Positions 37,950 through 51,860 of a DNA stretch of 64,000 nucleotides are shown here, one piece after another. Source of the stretch: Ignelater luminosus (taxonomy: Eukaryota; Arthropoda; Insecta; Coleoptera; Elateridae); assembly GCA_011009095.1 (NCBI GenBank), contig VTPC01091291.1, positions 39,870-103,869 of the forward strand. Direction: 5' to 3'. The notes beneath the pieces are model-generated. The model ran no database searches and was not told the DNA's origin. It saw nothing but the letters and a program-made list of their open reading frames with translations. The position numbers and the translations under genes were made by a program. Positions within the stretch are counted from its first letter, which is position 1. The number at the start of each line of letters is the position of its first letter.

Positions 37950-40900
37950 ATGGTTTTGTTGCTCAGCAGTTTATTTTTTGTAATTTATCTCGGTTTCATA
38001 ACATTACTTAGTCGAATACCTAGTCTACCGGTAGAACCAACGAAAGGAGCAGTATGGCCAAAACCACAAATACAAGTATCATCGAATAATTTTTACTTTG
38101 TGAGACCTCAAACATTAAAATTTCATGTATGTATACAAATAATTCTTAAGATTAACTTACCTAGCAAATTTTTAAATCTTTACAAACAGTTTTGGCTTTA
38201 ATTCAAGATTTATTGTTACGGCCATTTATGTCACTTATATTACAGGGTTAAGTACTCGACTTTCTGTGTTAGATAGAAAAACATTTTTTATTCTTTTTTT
38301 AATATTCTTTCACCGCTCCCACTTTGGAATTTAAAGAACACCTGGTATTTGTAGTTTAAGAGCTTTTATGAATGCAATACATTATGTGGGGTCTATGAAA
38401 GAATAAACCAAACAAAAAATAAAAACAGTTAACACGAGGACCACTCTACAACGCTCAGCATTGATACAGTTTTAAGAGCAGAAATATTCCTACCACCTTT
38501 TTCTGGAATCTGTGCAAAATCAGTGAAGTAGATAAGTACTTATTATTCATAAAATCATATCAGATCATTATTGTTTTGTAAGTTAACACTTGATTTTTCC
38601 TTTTTATTTATCACCTAATGATGAAGTAAACACTTTGGTTCTGTAACTGAATTTCTTTTAAATTCTTGTAAATGAAACCACGTACATGTGAAACGCCATT
38701 GTAGAATACACTTAATGGAAAATCAGGATATATGACAAAAAACAAACATTGTACCATGAAGAAAATGCCGATTACGTCAAGCTAAGGATTTATTCAACAT
38801 TTGTTTTGACATTGCATTGTATTCAGTCTGATTAATACTAAATGGATATTATCATTTCCTTAAACAAAACTGTTATCTTCATAATAAAATATAATTAATT
38901 ACATTAAAGTTTATTTTTATTCAGACAAAAATATTGTTTTACAAATAAAATTAATTAATTTACGGGTGGCTAAAAAATCCATTGATACCAAATAAATTTA
39001 AATTGTCTGCTGCACTAAATGATAAAGTAGATAAGAAAGGTGCTATTGCTGAGATACAAGAAAATACAGTATCTGTTGTAGGCGGGTTTATGACAACTAA
39101 AGGTGCGAACAGATAATATAAAAGTATAATTATCATCTACTTTTTTAGTTTTTATTTTTGAAAATTCTGCCGTTCGACTGGCAAAGCAAACGGTTTGCAA
39201 AACAAAAAAAGCTTTTGTTTGCTACATGCCAAATGATAAAAATGTTTAATGAAGGAAATTTCTGAACTGTTTGAATGTTACGAGAGTAATGCCAGTAAAA
39301 TTTACAAAGGAAGACAAGAGAAATTTAAAACTGCCAAGGTTTCAACATTATAGAAGATTCGTTTCGTAGTACTGCAACCTCCACAAACTGCTAAAAAGTC
39401 TCGAAAACAGCTCGCCAATTAAAACAAAATCCGCACGATGAGCAAAATAATAAAAAGAGTATGTGGATGCTAGCAAAGAATACAAATACATTTTTGCAAT
39501 TTGCCACGGCACATCGACAACCTATTAGTTTTTGGTATTTTGATTGTCCATCTTTACAAGTAGAAATCTATCTATCTACTAGAAAGTCATCCTCTTTACT
39601 GAACCGGACAAAAACTTACCTGAGAGTGATAAATAATATCAAGAAAACATAAACATTCATAGAAGAATATCTGTTGATATGGATGAAGTAGTCAATGCTC
39701 TCTAACAACTCGTTTACAAATTGTTTCTTTAAGTTCCTGTATTTACTATTATAAGTACACAAATTTTATCAAAAACAAGTTATTTACTTTATGTTACTTT
39801 ATGAAACTCGATGTTTATGATGAAGTACTATAAAATACAATATCACTTTTTATATTTGCCTGGCACGTTTTGATGTACCCTGCCTCCCAGAAAAACGCAC
39901 AACACCTATATATGTGCCCTCTTTTTGCTCTCCTTCAGTACGCGCTTGAGGTATAGTTATCATCTTAGAACTAACCAGTGTACAAGAATGATAGTTGTAC
40001 TTTAAACAAGTATGCGAATAGAGAAAAAATAAAACACATAGGTGTTACGTGTTACACGTTCTTTAGAAAGCTCTGTATATAAATAAACTTTATTTATGCC
40101 TTTGATAATGATAACTATATACTGCTAATTAAGATCCTTGAAAGTGGAATATTGTATTTTATTGTACTTTATCAGTCCCGCTTTTTTTCACGAGTTGAGT
40201 AATTCTAATCGCTTACATTACTGTAAGAATAAAAATTAGTTTGTTGTACACATAAAAATAAGAAACAGCCACTTAGACCTAGTATGAACTTTGTAGTAAA
40301 AAAAATGAACTCTATACTGTATTACATACTTAATACTCCCATTGATACTTATGTTTTCGAAATTATTTAAAAGAGTAATTTCCAAAAAACTGTAACACGG
40401 TACAGGGTGTCCCATTTAAGAAAATCATCTTAGTTGTCACCAGAAATTCTCAAGGTTGGTCATGGAAAAAACAATGTATGACATTTCTCAATACATAAAA
40501 TTTGCTGCAATTTCATTTTATTCCTTCAAATTATGATATTTAAATCTCTATGACAGCATGCCCGATTGTATGTCTCTGTCTTCCATGGTCAGAGTTGAGT
40601 ACAGGTTTTTTGAAACAGGGAATATTCTTCTTAATAGTCTGTTTCAGTATTATAGAATTCAGAGAAGGCCTTGACGTGACGTTTCCGGAAAAAGTTTTAT
40701 CTAGGTTTTCTTTCTTTTTTTTGCCGTAGAATAACGTGCTTATATTTGTTCTATGCAATCAAAAATACCCTGTATATAAATATAAAAAAAAAGTTAATGG
40801 TCTGTCATTTGTGTTCATCTTGTAACTATGAAATATGAACTGTCAAAAGATGTAGTGATTTTTCTACTTTTAGTTTGTAAACCCGAGTTTGTTGTATGTT

Positions 40901-43900
40901 TGCTGTATACACTGCAAAAATGAGATAAAATCAAAGCTTACTCTATAGTATTGAAACAGACACTATACCAAATTTGGTACCAATCGAATTGCACGATTAC
41001 TTATCAAAATAATGAATTTATACATGACTCTAGGGGTACAGTTATTTTAATTCTTTCGGATTTAATACTGTATTGTAGTGTTGGTTTTTAAGTACGCTAT
41101 TAATTTAACTATTTTTAAAAATAAATAATTTTTTATTTTAGGCAGTCGGCAAGAACTGCCAGTTGCTTGAAAAAGCATTTGAACGATATTTACAAATAAT
41201 CAATAAGTCAACGATTTCGCCATTTGAAGATTCCGCGCAGGATAATGAGATATTTAGAGCAGATGGAAAATTAACACCTTATTTGGATACTTTAAATGTT
41301 TTGTTAGTTGAACCATGCTACAATATCACGTTACCCACACACACAATGGAAGAACACTGTAAGTAAAACTAAACTGAGTATACAGGGTGATTCACGCAAG
41401 GGGCGCCTCTTAAAATCTTCAAATGCAACCAAGCATACAAGTTTCCAAAGCTAGTTAAATTTGCAAATTAAAAACCAAGGGCTAATCTTTGTAGTTTTAA
41501 AAATGAGTGCAAATATTGTATTTGACAGAAATTAAGCCTGTTGGCAAAAAAGTTTCTCCTGCATTCTTTCCGTAAAATGCGTCATTTTCTAGCAAAATGG
41601 ATTTTCCAACACCTCAAATTTAACATTCTATGTTAAGGTTATACGTATTATCTAGAGAAAAGAATGCATTTATTTGCATTGCATTTATTGTCAGAAATTG
41701 AGTCTACTTTATCCTATTCTCCTTTATCTAAAGTACTTTGTTTTCCAAATATAGGGGGTCAAAGTTTAATTTAAACTTTCTTGCTTTTGACTAAACCCTG
41801 TATCTCAAAAGCGGAGTACTTTAAGAAAAGCTTTAGAGACTTAATTTATGTCAACGCAACGCATTTCACGGAAAAAGTGCAAAAAAGACTCTTTTTCAAA
41901 AATAGTAAAATTTTTAAATTTTTTAGCAGCATAAGTTTTTTTTTAAGTAATAAACTAGGCCCCCGTCCCTTTCCGCACAAAATACGCAAAACAGACACCT
42001 TAGAGAAGAAAGCATATAATTACATCCTACCCTCTGTCCTTGAAATATAAAAATAAAAAATTTTAAATTAAACTTGCACATCCTTTATCTCAGAAACAGG
42101 GCACCTTTGGGAAAAAGGTGCTTTGAATTTACGTATCTACATACAGTGTGGGATTAAAGTATACAATATTAAAAAAACAAGCGAACTCAACATGTTTTTT
42201 TAATAACGCTGAGACAGGTCGATTTTAGTTTTTAAAAATACACATTAATACATGCGATTCACTTTTCGACTTTCATTTGTTTTTTAGTTATGACGTCATC
42301 ACAAAAAAATTTAAATGACAATATAGATTTTTAGTAGTGGAATCTGATAGTGATTTTTCTTCCCTTTATAATCATGCAAATAAATCCTAAGGTTGCATAA
42401 CAAAAATTCTGAGAAAAATCGAGCTGAACATTTAATGTTGGTATTATCGTATTTAATAGGAAATGATTCTAAATTATGATATTAAAATACTACAACATAA
42501 AATTAGATTAAATGTCAGTATTATCCAAGATAACAAATAATTTAGATCATGAACGGAACGTAAATTGCTTGTTGAAGTACCTATCGTTTTTATCTTACAA
42601 CCTTTGCAGCATACTGAATAATCAAAATAAAAAATTTTAAATCTAGCAAACTGTTTCATACAAGGATTTTGTCAATCTTCAAGGCTCTTGACATAATAAT
42701 ACCAATAATATTCTACTAAATCACGAAATACGATAAAATCAACATTAAGTGTTAAAAAACATGTTGAGTTCGCTTGTTTCTTAATATTCCATACTTTAAT
42801 CCCACACTGTATACATAGAAATTAAGAAAATTGCTTTAAAGATGTACTTTATAAAAATCAATTTGAAACCAGAACTTAACTATAAAGAGCATTTTATGAA
42901 AAGTAGACTAAAGCAGTTATATGTAGTATTAATCTACTAGTACATTAGTAAATATATTTAGTTTCATATTTTCTTTGTCATAATTATTAATTAACTTTTT
43001 TTGTTAATCTTAATTGCAGTGTGATAGGTAATAAATAATGTTTTTAGATATTCTCAACATAACAAGTAAGACATCAGGCAGCACTTTGTCGGCTTCTACA
43101 ATTTGGGGAATACTAAGAGGTCTAGAGACTTTTTCGCAGTTGCTGTATTCTACAGACCGACAAATGGTAAATTTAATTTCATATAGGTACTATTATTTAT
43201 ATACAGTATGGATCAGGAGGATCTTCCTATACAAACTCAATAAATAGCTGGGCCAGTGTAGCAAGGTCACTAGAATAAAAAGAGTTAATTTCTTTATAAG
43301 GTTGTCCTTGTTGACAGAATTAAAAGTGACACTTGTGGCACTGTCAAGCACTAAGAAAAAGAGAATATCTTGGCAAGTTGGCCAGTAGAATTTCGTTGAT
43401 ACATATTACCTCGATTCCACTCATGTAAAATAGTATTTTCTCTTGTTTGCTCTTATATATTTTTGTGTGTAAATACATCAAATCCATCCATACGGTATAT
43501 TTGTTTACCTACAATTTTAAAACGATTACACTAGACTTCTGTAAAAATATCTACTCTGCAGTGAATGACAAAAATCAAACTTCTTTGCTATATTTAATAT
43601 TTAATTGCTTGCATAAATTATAGCTATCCGTTTAAACCTAAATGCACAAGAATTAGGAACTAAAAAGTTGAAAACTAACCTTGAGTAATGTTCTTGTGTA
43701 AGAATTAGTAAAAACCTCTTAAGATAAAAATATTCATTCCGTAAGTTTTGAGCGCAGATTTAAACAAGTTAGAATAACAAAATATTTAGAAGCAGTTACA
43801 ATATCTTGTGTATATGCAAGATAGCACCACTAATAACATTATTTGCATTACTATGGAAATAAAATGGTTAACCGTGATCGGTTTACCATAACCACAGAAT

Positions 43901-46702
43901 CATAAATCCTTCTATTCTCTTCAAAACATTTTGCTGTTGGGCCATCTTGCCACCAATCAATATTTCAATGTAGTGTTAAGTTAGCTTAGGTTAAGCTTAA
44001 TTAGATCCCGGCGAGCAGAGTGACATCTATATCTCATGTATTTTATTGAGTATCATTTACGTCAGATCTATGTTTGAAAAGATCACAGCTCAAAGACATT
44101 ATATCAGGTCGCAAAACAAACATTTTTAATGAAGAACTAAACGTCTCTTTGACGTCATACTAAAAAATGAAACTTACCTAACGTCATATTTAATCACATA
44201 CGAAACAAAAATGACCTTATTAATCGAGTTAGGCATCAGTGACAAATCACGACTAATTATAATTACGTGAATTCGACGTCACTTTGCTTGCTGGGATAAG
44301 TTCAGCGTTAATTGCAGATTTATCATAAGATGCATTACTACACTGGCTAATAACTGTAAATTCGGCCAATACTGTAAAAGTTATTCGAGTGTATTTGCCC
44401 TGCTTGACAAAGAAACGATTCAACAGTACAACATTTCTCCAAAAAAGCAATTGGACTGACACGACGTACTACCAAAGCATTTGCAAGGTAAGCTGACGTT
44501 GGAACGGTCATGACAAAACAGCTACGGTAAAACAGTTAAGACGAACCGGCTACGGCAAGTTGCCCTAGACCCCAACCTTTTGCAAATTAAAGATCGGTAA
44601 AAGAATTTTATACTGGTTTGTTAATAATCGTGTGATTCACATATGAATACATTATAGAAACTGTCGGTCGTATTACTCTTTACGGCTAGAACTGTATTAT
44701 TATTCGGAATCTCCTAAATTAAAAAAAAAGCTTTCTTTGAACACTTTTAGTATTAATATAATTATTTATTTCAGCTTAAAATTAACTGTACAACAATTGC
44801 TGATTATCCACGATTTGGACACAGAGGACTTTTGGTGGATACCTCAAGACACTTTATTCCAGTAGCCAGAATTTTTAAAATGTTAGATGCAATGTCTTAT
44901 AACAAATTCAACGTGTTTCACTGGCATATTACCGATGACCAAAGTTTTCCATATCAAAGTACTAAGTACCCGAAACTAAGGTTTTGTATTTTAGATATTT
45001 AACATTCTCTATGCTTAAAGTGGTAGAGAATCTAATAAACATTAATAATAAACATTAATATTCCTAAAAAATACTAAAATCTTTTTTCTTTAATAGTAAA
45101 TTGGGGGCATACACAAGTTTGCACGTATATTCACCGTCAGATGTAAACAATATTATAAGCTACGCTGCAGAAAGAGGAATTCGAGTCATAGCAGAATTTG
45201 ATACACCTGGTAAGTAGGCTTAGCGGCATAATTGAGTTAGATACCTACTGCGAGCTCTTTTATAATCTTTTTCAAATAAGAATGGTTATAAAAACCTGCA
45301 AAGCAATTCAAGCATTTTAGCGAGATATGATTTCTAAAAACTATACTATGTGCTCAATTTAGGAATAGAATAAAATCTCAGATTTTTAGATGTCACAAAA
45401 GACCACGTAAGCGTATTGGCCATTAAATGACTTTTCTCTGGCATGATCTTTCTGTTTCATAACATAATCGTGCAATTTTAAGTAAAAGTCAAATTTTTAG
45501 TAAAGTCTGAGACTGTATTAAAACTTAAATGTAGTATAACACAGACAAACAAAATGGAAAACGAAATCGAATTGATAATTAAAATTTAACATTCCAGTCA
45601 ACTTAGGCTGCATCATATAGGTACTATCAACTGCACTAGTCAAGACTACTATTCTCCTCAGACGCTGCATAAAGAAAGCTGAACGATTATATATGTTCTA
45701 TGATTTTATGTTCTAGGTCACACGGCATCATGGGGCAAAGCTATACCAGAACTTCTAACGAGATGTTATACAAACGGTGTTCCAAATGGGAAATACGGAC
45801 CAATAGATCCAACAAAGGATTCGACATATTCCTTCTTTGAAAACTTCTTTGATGAAGTAACAAAAGTATTTCCAGATGAATACTTACATTTAGGCGCTGA
45901 TGAAGTCCCGTTTGATTGTTGGTACGTGTGATAATACGTAGAATATTTAAAACTGCATAAATACCTATTAAACGTCGTACAACATGTACATGTTTTCGTA
46001 AAACTATGACCTTAATAATTCTTACTACTCACTGCATTCATATTGTTTACTTATTTTGCTATGTATTATGACTGATTATGTTGAATATCTATGTATATTT
46101 TTATCTCATGCTTCAGGGAGAGTAATCCTGATATAAAAGCATTTATGGAAGAAAACAATATCGAGTCGTCTAAACAACTGGAAGATTATTATATTCAAAA
46201 ACTTCTAAATATCTCACACAATTTAACAAAGAAAGCTATTGTTTGGGAAGAAGCATTTACCGATGGCGTTCAGTTATCCAGTTCGACAATTGTACAAATA
46301 TGGAAGGACTGGGTAATAGGAGGGTGGCAATGGACAACCTATAAAGCGACCAATGCGGGTTTTCCAGTTTTATTATCAGCCTGTTGGTATTTAGATTATT
46401 TAGTGAGTGGTGGTGACTGGCGAAAATTTTATGATTGCGAACCACTTTCGTTTATTGGTAATGACCAGCAAAAAGCGCTGGTTCTTGGAGGAGAAGCATG
46501 TATGTGGACGGAATCTGTAAATGAGTATAATATTGAGCCAAGGGTGTGGCCTAGAGCTTCTGCAGTTGCTGAGAAGTTATGGTCAGCAGAAAATGCAGAT
46601 ACATATAATGAAGCAGCTAAACGACTTGAGGAACATACGTGTAGAATGAATAAACGTGGAATAGAAGCGCAACCGCCCAATGGACCTGGATTTTGCATTT
46701 AA
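37950..46702 (+). CDS. Beta-N-acetylhexosaminidase (GH20), copy 4
   Basis: Complete paralogue of 540 residues. Exons: 37950-38126, 41142-41358, 43048-43166, 44775-44980, 45097-45209, 45717-45921, 46117-46702. I start at the ATG at 37950; the in-frame TTG at 37938 lies in the leader and is not needed. After the signal segment the entry motif is GAVWPKP (the other copies have GEVWPKP). Catalytic Asp-Glu is at about residues 339-340. The subsite motif is WYLDYL and the last active-site Trp-Glu lies in ACMWTES. Intron 2 contains a 666-bp mariner-type MITE. Only 0.8 kb separates the copy 3 stop from this start, the shortest gap in the array, which with sequence similarity suggests copies 3 and 4 arose from the latest duplication. 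The last gene of the cluster; NDUFS4 follows. Confidence 0.93.
38127..41141 (+). other. Intron 1 of copy 4
   Basis: Three kilobases with no recognised coding exon. A possible MITE sits at 40403-40772; the stretch 39000-39660 has more balanced composition but gives no recognisable protein. Confidence 0.6.
40403..40772. mobile_element. Possible MITE with CAGGGT termini
   Basis: CAGGGTGTCCC after TA (40401-40402) and TACCCTG before TA (40773-40774) bound 370 bp inside intron 1 of copy 4. Only six to seven terminal bases agree, so this may be two unrelated ends. Confidence 0.3.
42144..42809. mobile_element. Mariner/Tc1-type MITE in intron 2 of copy 4
   Basis: 666 bp with TIRs of about 58 bp starting CAGTGTGGGATTAAAGTAT and sharing AAGCGAACTCAACATG. 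TA dinucleotides flank both ends (42142-42143, 42810-42811), the target duplication of Tc1/mariner. No transposase. A second, truncated copy lies at 61033. Confidence 0.8.
43167..44774 (+). other. Intron 3 of copy 4
   Basis: No coding sequence recognised; short open frames here have no family resemblance. Ends with a normal tttcag acceptor. Confidence 0.6.
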
Positions 46703-47818
46703 ATACACATTTACTGTTTTAGTTTAGTTTAAGTAGTAAACTGAAGGGATCTCGTAAAACATAAAAGATTGACTACTTTTGGTTCTTTTACTTTACTAAT
46801 TGTATATAAAGATTTGATTTTTGTAATATGAAACAGGACTCTTTATAAATACTTTCCTTTACCGTATCTTCTCATTATTCTAATTAGTTACCAAAAAATA
46901 TTTAGTCATGATTTTGTATAGAAATATTAATAACAATAAATTAATTTGTGATGGTGTTACAAATTGTGATCTTTCAGAAAAATGCAAAATCTATCTGGAA
47001 TTAACAAGAGATTTCAACTTCAATTCTGATCGTTGCATAATTTGAAGCTATTTGTGGCGTAACAAAATAAGTAAATCGTACAGCTATTTATCAATGATGC
47101 TCATCAATATATTATGAAGACAGATACTAAAATATTTAATTAATTACGTAAAGTTGTTTTGAATAATCTAAGATAATAAAAAGATTAGAAAAGCATAATC
47201 AAATAGTAAATAAAAGTATTAGAATAAACGACTAATAAAAGAAAGCGGCACAAATTATAAATAGATATAAATATGACTTAACATAATAAAGAAAAAGATT
47301 TACTAATGGTTTTGAATTTTGAAGATTTTTAACCATAAAGTATTAGGTGTTTGAAATCAGAATTAATAGTTAGTTACCTACTGTTTAATATACACAATGT
47401 AAGATTAAGGTAACTGTTAAAAATAGTTAAGTGAAATCAAAAGTCATTAAGGAAATTGTTAATCAGAATAAATTACATAGTTGTGCATTAACTACAAATT
47501 GACCTTTATTTCAACATTTAATTGGATAAAAGTGTAAAAGAATAATTAATTGCAGTTGAAAGTGTGTGATTTTTGTTTAAAAAAATAGATATTCCACTAC
47601 AAATTAGATTTTGGAATGTTTGAGGAATTTGAAATTTTTTCAATTAAATACTGCTTTATTTTATCGTTGGTTGTTATGGAGCCACAATATACGCTGGCTG
47701 AATTATGACGTAATTTGGACATAACCTTATTTTATAACTGACAGCTGATATGGTTGACATTCATGTTATTAAATATTGATAATATTTAGAAAGCAAATTT
47801 CAGTAGTGTTTATTCATT
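46703..47818 (+). other. Spacer between copy 4 and NDUFS4
   Basis: Contains the copy 4 3'UTR and presumably the NDUFS4 promoter. AT-rich, with no repeat or gene recognised. Confidence 0.6.
46935..46940 (+). terminator. Candidate polyadenylation signal, copy 4
   Basis: AATAAA 233 bases after the stop; no nearer canonical hexamer was noticed. Confidence 0.35.
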
Positions 47819-49415
47819 ATGGCATCTGTAATCTTGCGTTCAAGAGTATTAACACCAAAGTATCTGAAACAGTAAGTAGCAATTGTACAAAAACGCATTT
47901 AAACGGCTAGTAAATCTGTGAAGTATTCTAATTTTAAACTTGGGTGATATAACTTTTAGATGCTGCGCTGGTATTTCAACAAGTGTTAGTAGATATAGTG
48001 ATGATGTTGAAGTGGCTGTTAAGCAAAGAGAAGCGCCACTAATCAGAAAAGAATTAGCTTTATTAAATTCTGCAGAATTGGAACAGAAACGACAACACGA
48101 AGAAGGGACTATTACAGTTGATCGTCCAGTATGTATTGATATCTATCTATGTTGGCATTTAATTTTGAATTGCTTTCTAAATGCATTATCTGTACTCATT
48201 TATTTAAGTATAACAGCCAATATGGTGAAGTGGCGGCAAACGCAGAGCATTTAGGGCAATACTTTGTTGATGCACTTAAATTCAATGATGCTAAGCCTAT
48301 TTGGTGTAATCTTGGGAATCTCTTTTCTTATTTGTTCTTCAATATCTATGATTACATAGGATCAGAATTTATTATTTATGTCAATGTTTAAAGGATCTTA
48401 GGGTTAAAACCAATGGGCAATATAAATTTTATAAATATTGCAAAATTATGTAATGGATATATTTTTCAGAGCAATGTCTCTGTAATAACTGGAGTTCCAG
48501 AAGAGCACATCAAGTCTAGAAGGGTGCGTATATTCATGCCTGCAAAAAATGCAATGCAGAGTGGTACTGATAATACTGGCCAGTGGGAAATGGAATTTGA
48601 GACTAGAGAACGTTGGGAAAATCCACTAATGGGATGGTCTTCCACGTAAGTATTCAAATTTTGCTTTAGTTTTTTTTTATCGTTCTTACTTTGGATCATA
48701 AAATATTTTAGTTAAATTTTATTGAGTTTTTATGAATAACTGATTAATTTCAATCATGAAAATATTGAGAGAATTGTTATTGTTTATTCTAAGATTGTCA
48801 AGAATTTTGTTTAATTGCTTCATATGATAATGATGTCAAATGCTGAAATGTAATACTATTCTGTTATTTTACATTATGGAAATTTATTGACGGATAATTG
48901 TTAAGAAAAAATTTCATGGAATGCTATATTCATATAAAAGCTTTAGTCATAAAATTTATTATGAGTTGTACTCTGCTTAAATTTATAAATTTCCAGAATT
49001 TCATTTAATTGTATTTATTGGCAGGTTAGATATTTCTCAATTTTTAATTTTGGCTTTTATTTAATCAAGTCTGCAAAGCACATTCTTATTTTAGAAAATA
49101 TAAAAAAAGTTAATACAGAAAATTGTTTCATTATAACAGAAATATAGCTTTCTGATTTTCTAAGTCATGAAGAAAATTTACAATCAGAAAATGCTATTAA
49201 ACTATAAGGTTGACATTGAATTTCTATGCTGTAGTGGTGATCCCCTTTCCAATATGCAACTACAGTTTTCCACTAAAGAAGATGCTATAGCATTTTGTGA
49301 AAAAAATAGTTGGCCATGGTTTGTTCAAGAAGAACCCCCAAAGAAAGAAGCAAAACCTAAATCATATGGCGTTAATTTCTCCTGGAATAAACGCACTCGA
49401 GTATCGACAAAGTAA
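47819..49415 (+). CDS. NDUFS4: NADH dehydrogenase iron-sulfur protein 4, mitochondrial (complex I 18 kDa subunit)
   Basis: Accessory subunit of respiratory complex I, imported into the mitochondrial matrix arm. Four exons: 47819-47871, 47960-48128, 48470-48645, 49235-49415, giving 192 residues (human NDUFS4 is 175). The N-terminus [17 protein letters not shown] is basic and lacks acidic residues, as expected for a presequence. Family hallmarks are unmistakable: [48 protein letters not shown] and the C-terminal [16 protein letters not shown]. All introns are GT-AG and keep frame (phases 2, 0, 2). It lies on the same strand as the hexosaminidase array, 1.1 kb downstream of it, with no functional link implied. 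A single-copy housekeeping gene, so a good anchor for synteny comparisons. Confidence 0.96.
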
Positions 49416-49615
49416 TGGAAGTCTTTAAGTATAGACCATGAAATGTTTTGAGATTCTCTGTGTAATATAAATATAGTTAATAAATATAATTTTAATAGTA
49501 CAATCTGAAAAATTTATTATAAATTGATTAAAAATTCTCTTTAGGATGTATTGGACGTATAATATTAGGTAAAAGAGTATGATAATTATAACTAATTTTC
49601 TAAAATTGTAATTGT

Positions 49616-49621
49616 AATAAA
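49616..49621 (+). terminator. Polyadenylation signal, NDUFS4
   Basis: AATAAA 200 bases after the stop. A second AATAAA at 49749-49754 could give a longer 3'UTR. Confidence 0.45.
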
Positions 49622-50284
49622 ACAAGCTCAATTGACTTGACTTGACTTGATAATTAGCATTAAACTATTAAGAAATCAGTGTATTTGTATTTCTAGTTTA
49701 ATGCATTGTTGGTAAATTTTGACATTGAATATACTCTGAATTTAACTGAATAAAGGAAACTTTGAAAATTAAAGGTGACTGTTTATTGCTACAAATTTAT
49801 AAACATTAAAATACAGATAAAAAATGAATTTATGTGTATAGAGAGTAAAGAATAGCTATTTGTGTATCAAGACAAATAAATTTTTTTATTACAAATGTGA
49901 ATTATTTGCAAAAGCACTAGCTGAGTCAAATACTATATAGAAAATAAGCTAAATTTCTTAATTTTGAAGATTCATAAAATTGACAAATGTATGTTGAAAT
50001 AAATTTGGCATGAGAGTTAATCAATAATTTTTAGGTTATGCGTTTCATGTAAGTTATTCGTTTCAAGTAATATTTGCCAAGCCTAATTCTTTTGCTATTA
50101 ACTTTTATGTTTATGTTGAGTCTTTTATTATTAATAATAATAATAAGGGTTTTCTTACTACAACAGCAGTTATTTTTGATGTCACATCTACCCTGTCTCA
50201 TCAACTTGTAAATCAGGAGAAAGTAAAGATTTCTGTAAATTACAATTAATTTTTATGAATTTTTGAAAGAATGCTTTTGCAATA

Positions 50285-51860
50285 ATACTAATAATAATAA
50301 TTCAGCACAAAGGGCCTTCAAGGTCCATGGCTATTTTTACAATTTCCTCCACTCTTTTTTATCTTGAGTGATACTCTTCTAGTTTGATATACCTACCCAT
50401 TCTTGACAGGTCTTCTTCAACACACTGTAGCCATTTCTTCACTGGTGTTTTCTTCTTCTATCTTGTTCTTCTGGTTCATCAAATATATTTTCTTGGCATT
50501 TCTCGTATCTTCCAATCTCATAACGTTTCCCAACCATCTCAGTTTTCTTTTCTACCCCTGTACTATTATATAGTTCTTTTAGTTCTTTATTGATTTTCCT
50601 CCATCACACTTCTCCCTGCTTTACTCCTTATTATTTCCCTGTGCTTCCAATTTTCTGCTGTCCTATTTTCAATATCCAAGCTTCACATGTATAAGTGTAT
50701 TACTGTTCGGTATAACAATATTTTGGTTTTTGTGGGCACATTTTTTTTGAGCGTAGGGTTTTAGCCATTGATGCAGTTCTTCTGCATCCAAGGGCAAGTC
50801 TTCTTTCAATTTCTTTGCTTATGTTTCTTTTTTCATTTATTTCTTCACCCAGATATTCTGCTGTTTTTTGTACTATTTGCAATATTGTACTTAGTTTTCT
50901 CTTGATTTATTTTTGCTTATATTTGTACTTCTAATATTAATTTCTTTTTATCATTGTTAAGTTGCTCTTGTGTTCTACTTATTATGATAATATCATCTGC
51001 ATAGCGAGACATTGTACTGGATTCTTAAAAATGTCTTCTCTTTTATTCAAATTACTTTCTCCCAACTTATACTAAACAGTGTAGTTGACAGTGGGTCACT
51101 TTGCTTCAGTCTTGGATCTGTTTCAAATTTTTTTGATAGTTTCCATTTACTCATACTTGTGGAAATATGTTCTCTAACGTCATTTTTACCAAGTATATCA
51201 ATTTCTCAGGGCATTTAACATCTTCTAGAGCCTTTATTATTGCACTTCTTTTAATTCTATCATATGCTTGTTTATAATCTACTAATACAGCATGTAAAAT
51301 AATATTCTTCCTATTGCATTTCTCTTGAATTGTGTACAGTCTAAAAATGTGGTCTACTGTTGAGCAACTTTTTCTGAATCCATATTGATCTTCAATATTC
51401 TTGTCTTTGTATTTCTTCACTCTTTTACCTATAATTTCCTTTCTTGTAAATTGGAATTATAATACTTGCATCCCACTCTTTTGGTAGTCTCTCTAAGTTC
51501 CAAATCTCCAATCAATTTTACCATTGTTTCCACAAGATGCTCACATCCATAGTTTACTAATTCCACAGGGATTTCATCATTATCTGGGCTTTTTCTATTT
51601 TTCATCTTTTTCCATACTTGTATAAATTTGGCAGTATCTGGTGCTCTTATTTCTACCTGGTTTTCTATTTTCCTTGCTTTCTCTTCTGTACTGATGTTCC
51701 CTTCTTCTGTCAGTATTTGTTTATAATGGTTTGCCTATTCATTCAGAATTTCTTCTTCACCTCCAATAATTTGTCCTCTTCTATTTTATGGTAGACTGCT
51801 TCTTGTTTAGTATGCCTTGGTTATTTCTGCTGCTTTCGTATAAAATGTTATTATTCTTTT
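50285..51860 (-). mobile_element. LINE relic downstream of NDUFS4
   Basis: Minus-strand fragment of a LINE ORF2. At 51420-51151 an open piece reads QYGFRKSCSTVDHIFRLYT, then DYKQAYDRIKRSAI, the reverse-transcriptase finger/palm start. At 51010-50975 is YADDIIIISRTQE with the intact YADD, and at 50541-50497 LRWLGNVMRLEDTR, a C-terminal motif common in RTE-like LINEs. Reading frames are broken and the endonuclease part is missing, as expected for a 5'-truncated copy. It is a different lineage from the LINE in copy 3 intron 2. Confidence 0.75.

Noticed and set aside
41383-41800. Possible MITE between a CAGGGTG end and a CCCTG end in intron 2 of copy 4
   Set aside because: Only five or six terminal bases are shared and the repeat ends could belong to unrelated elements.
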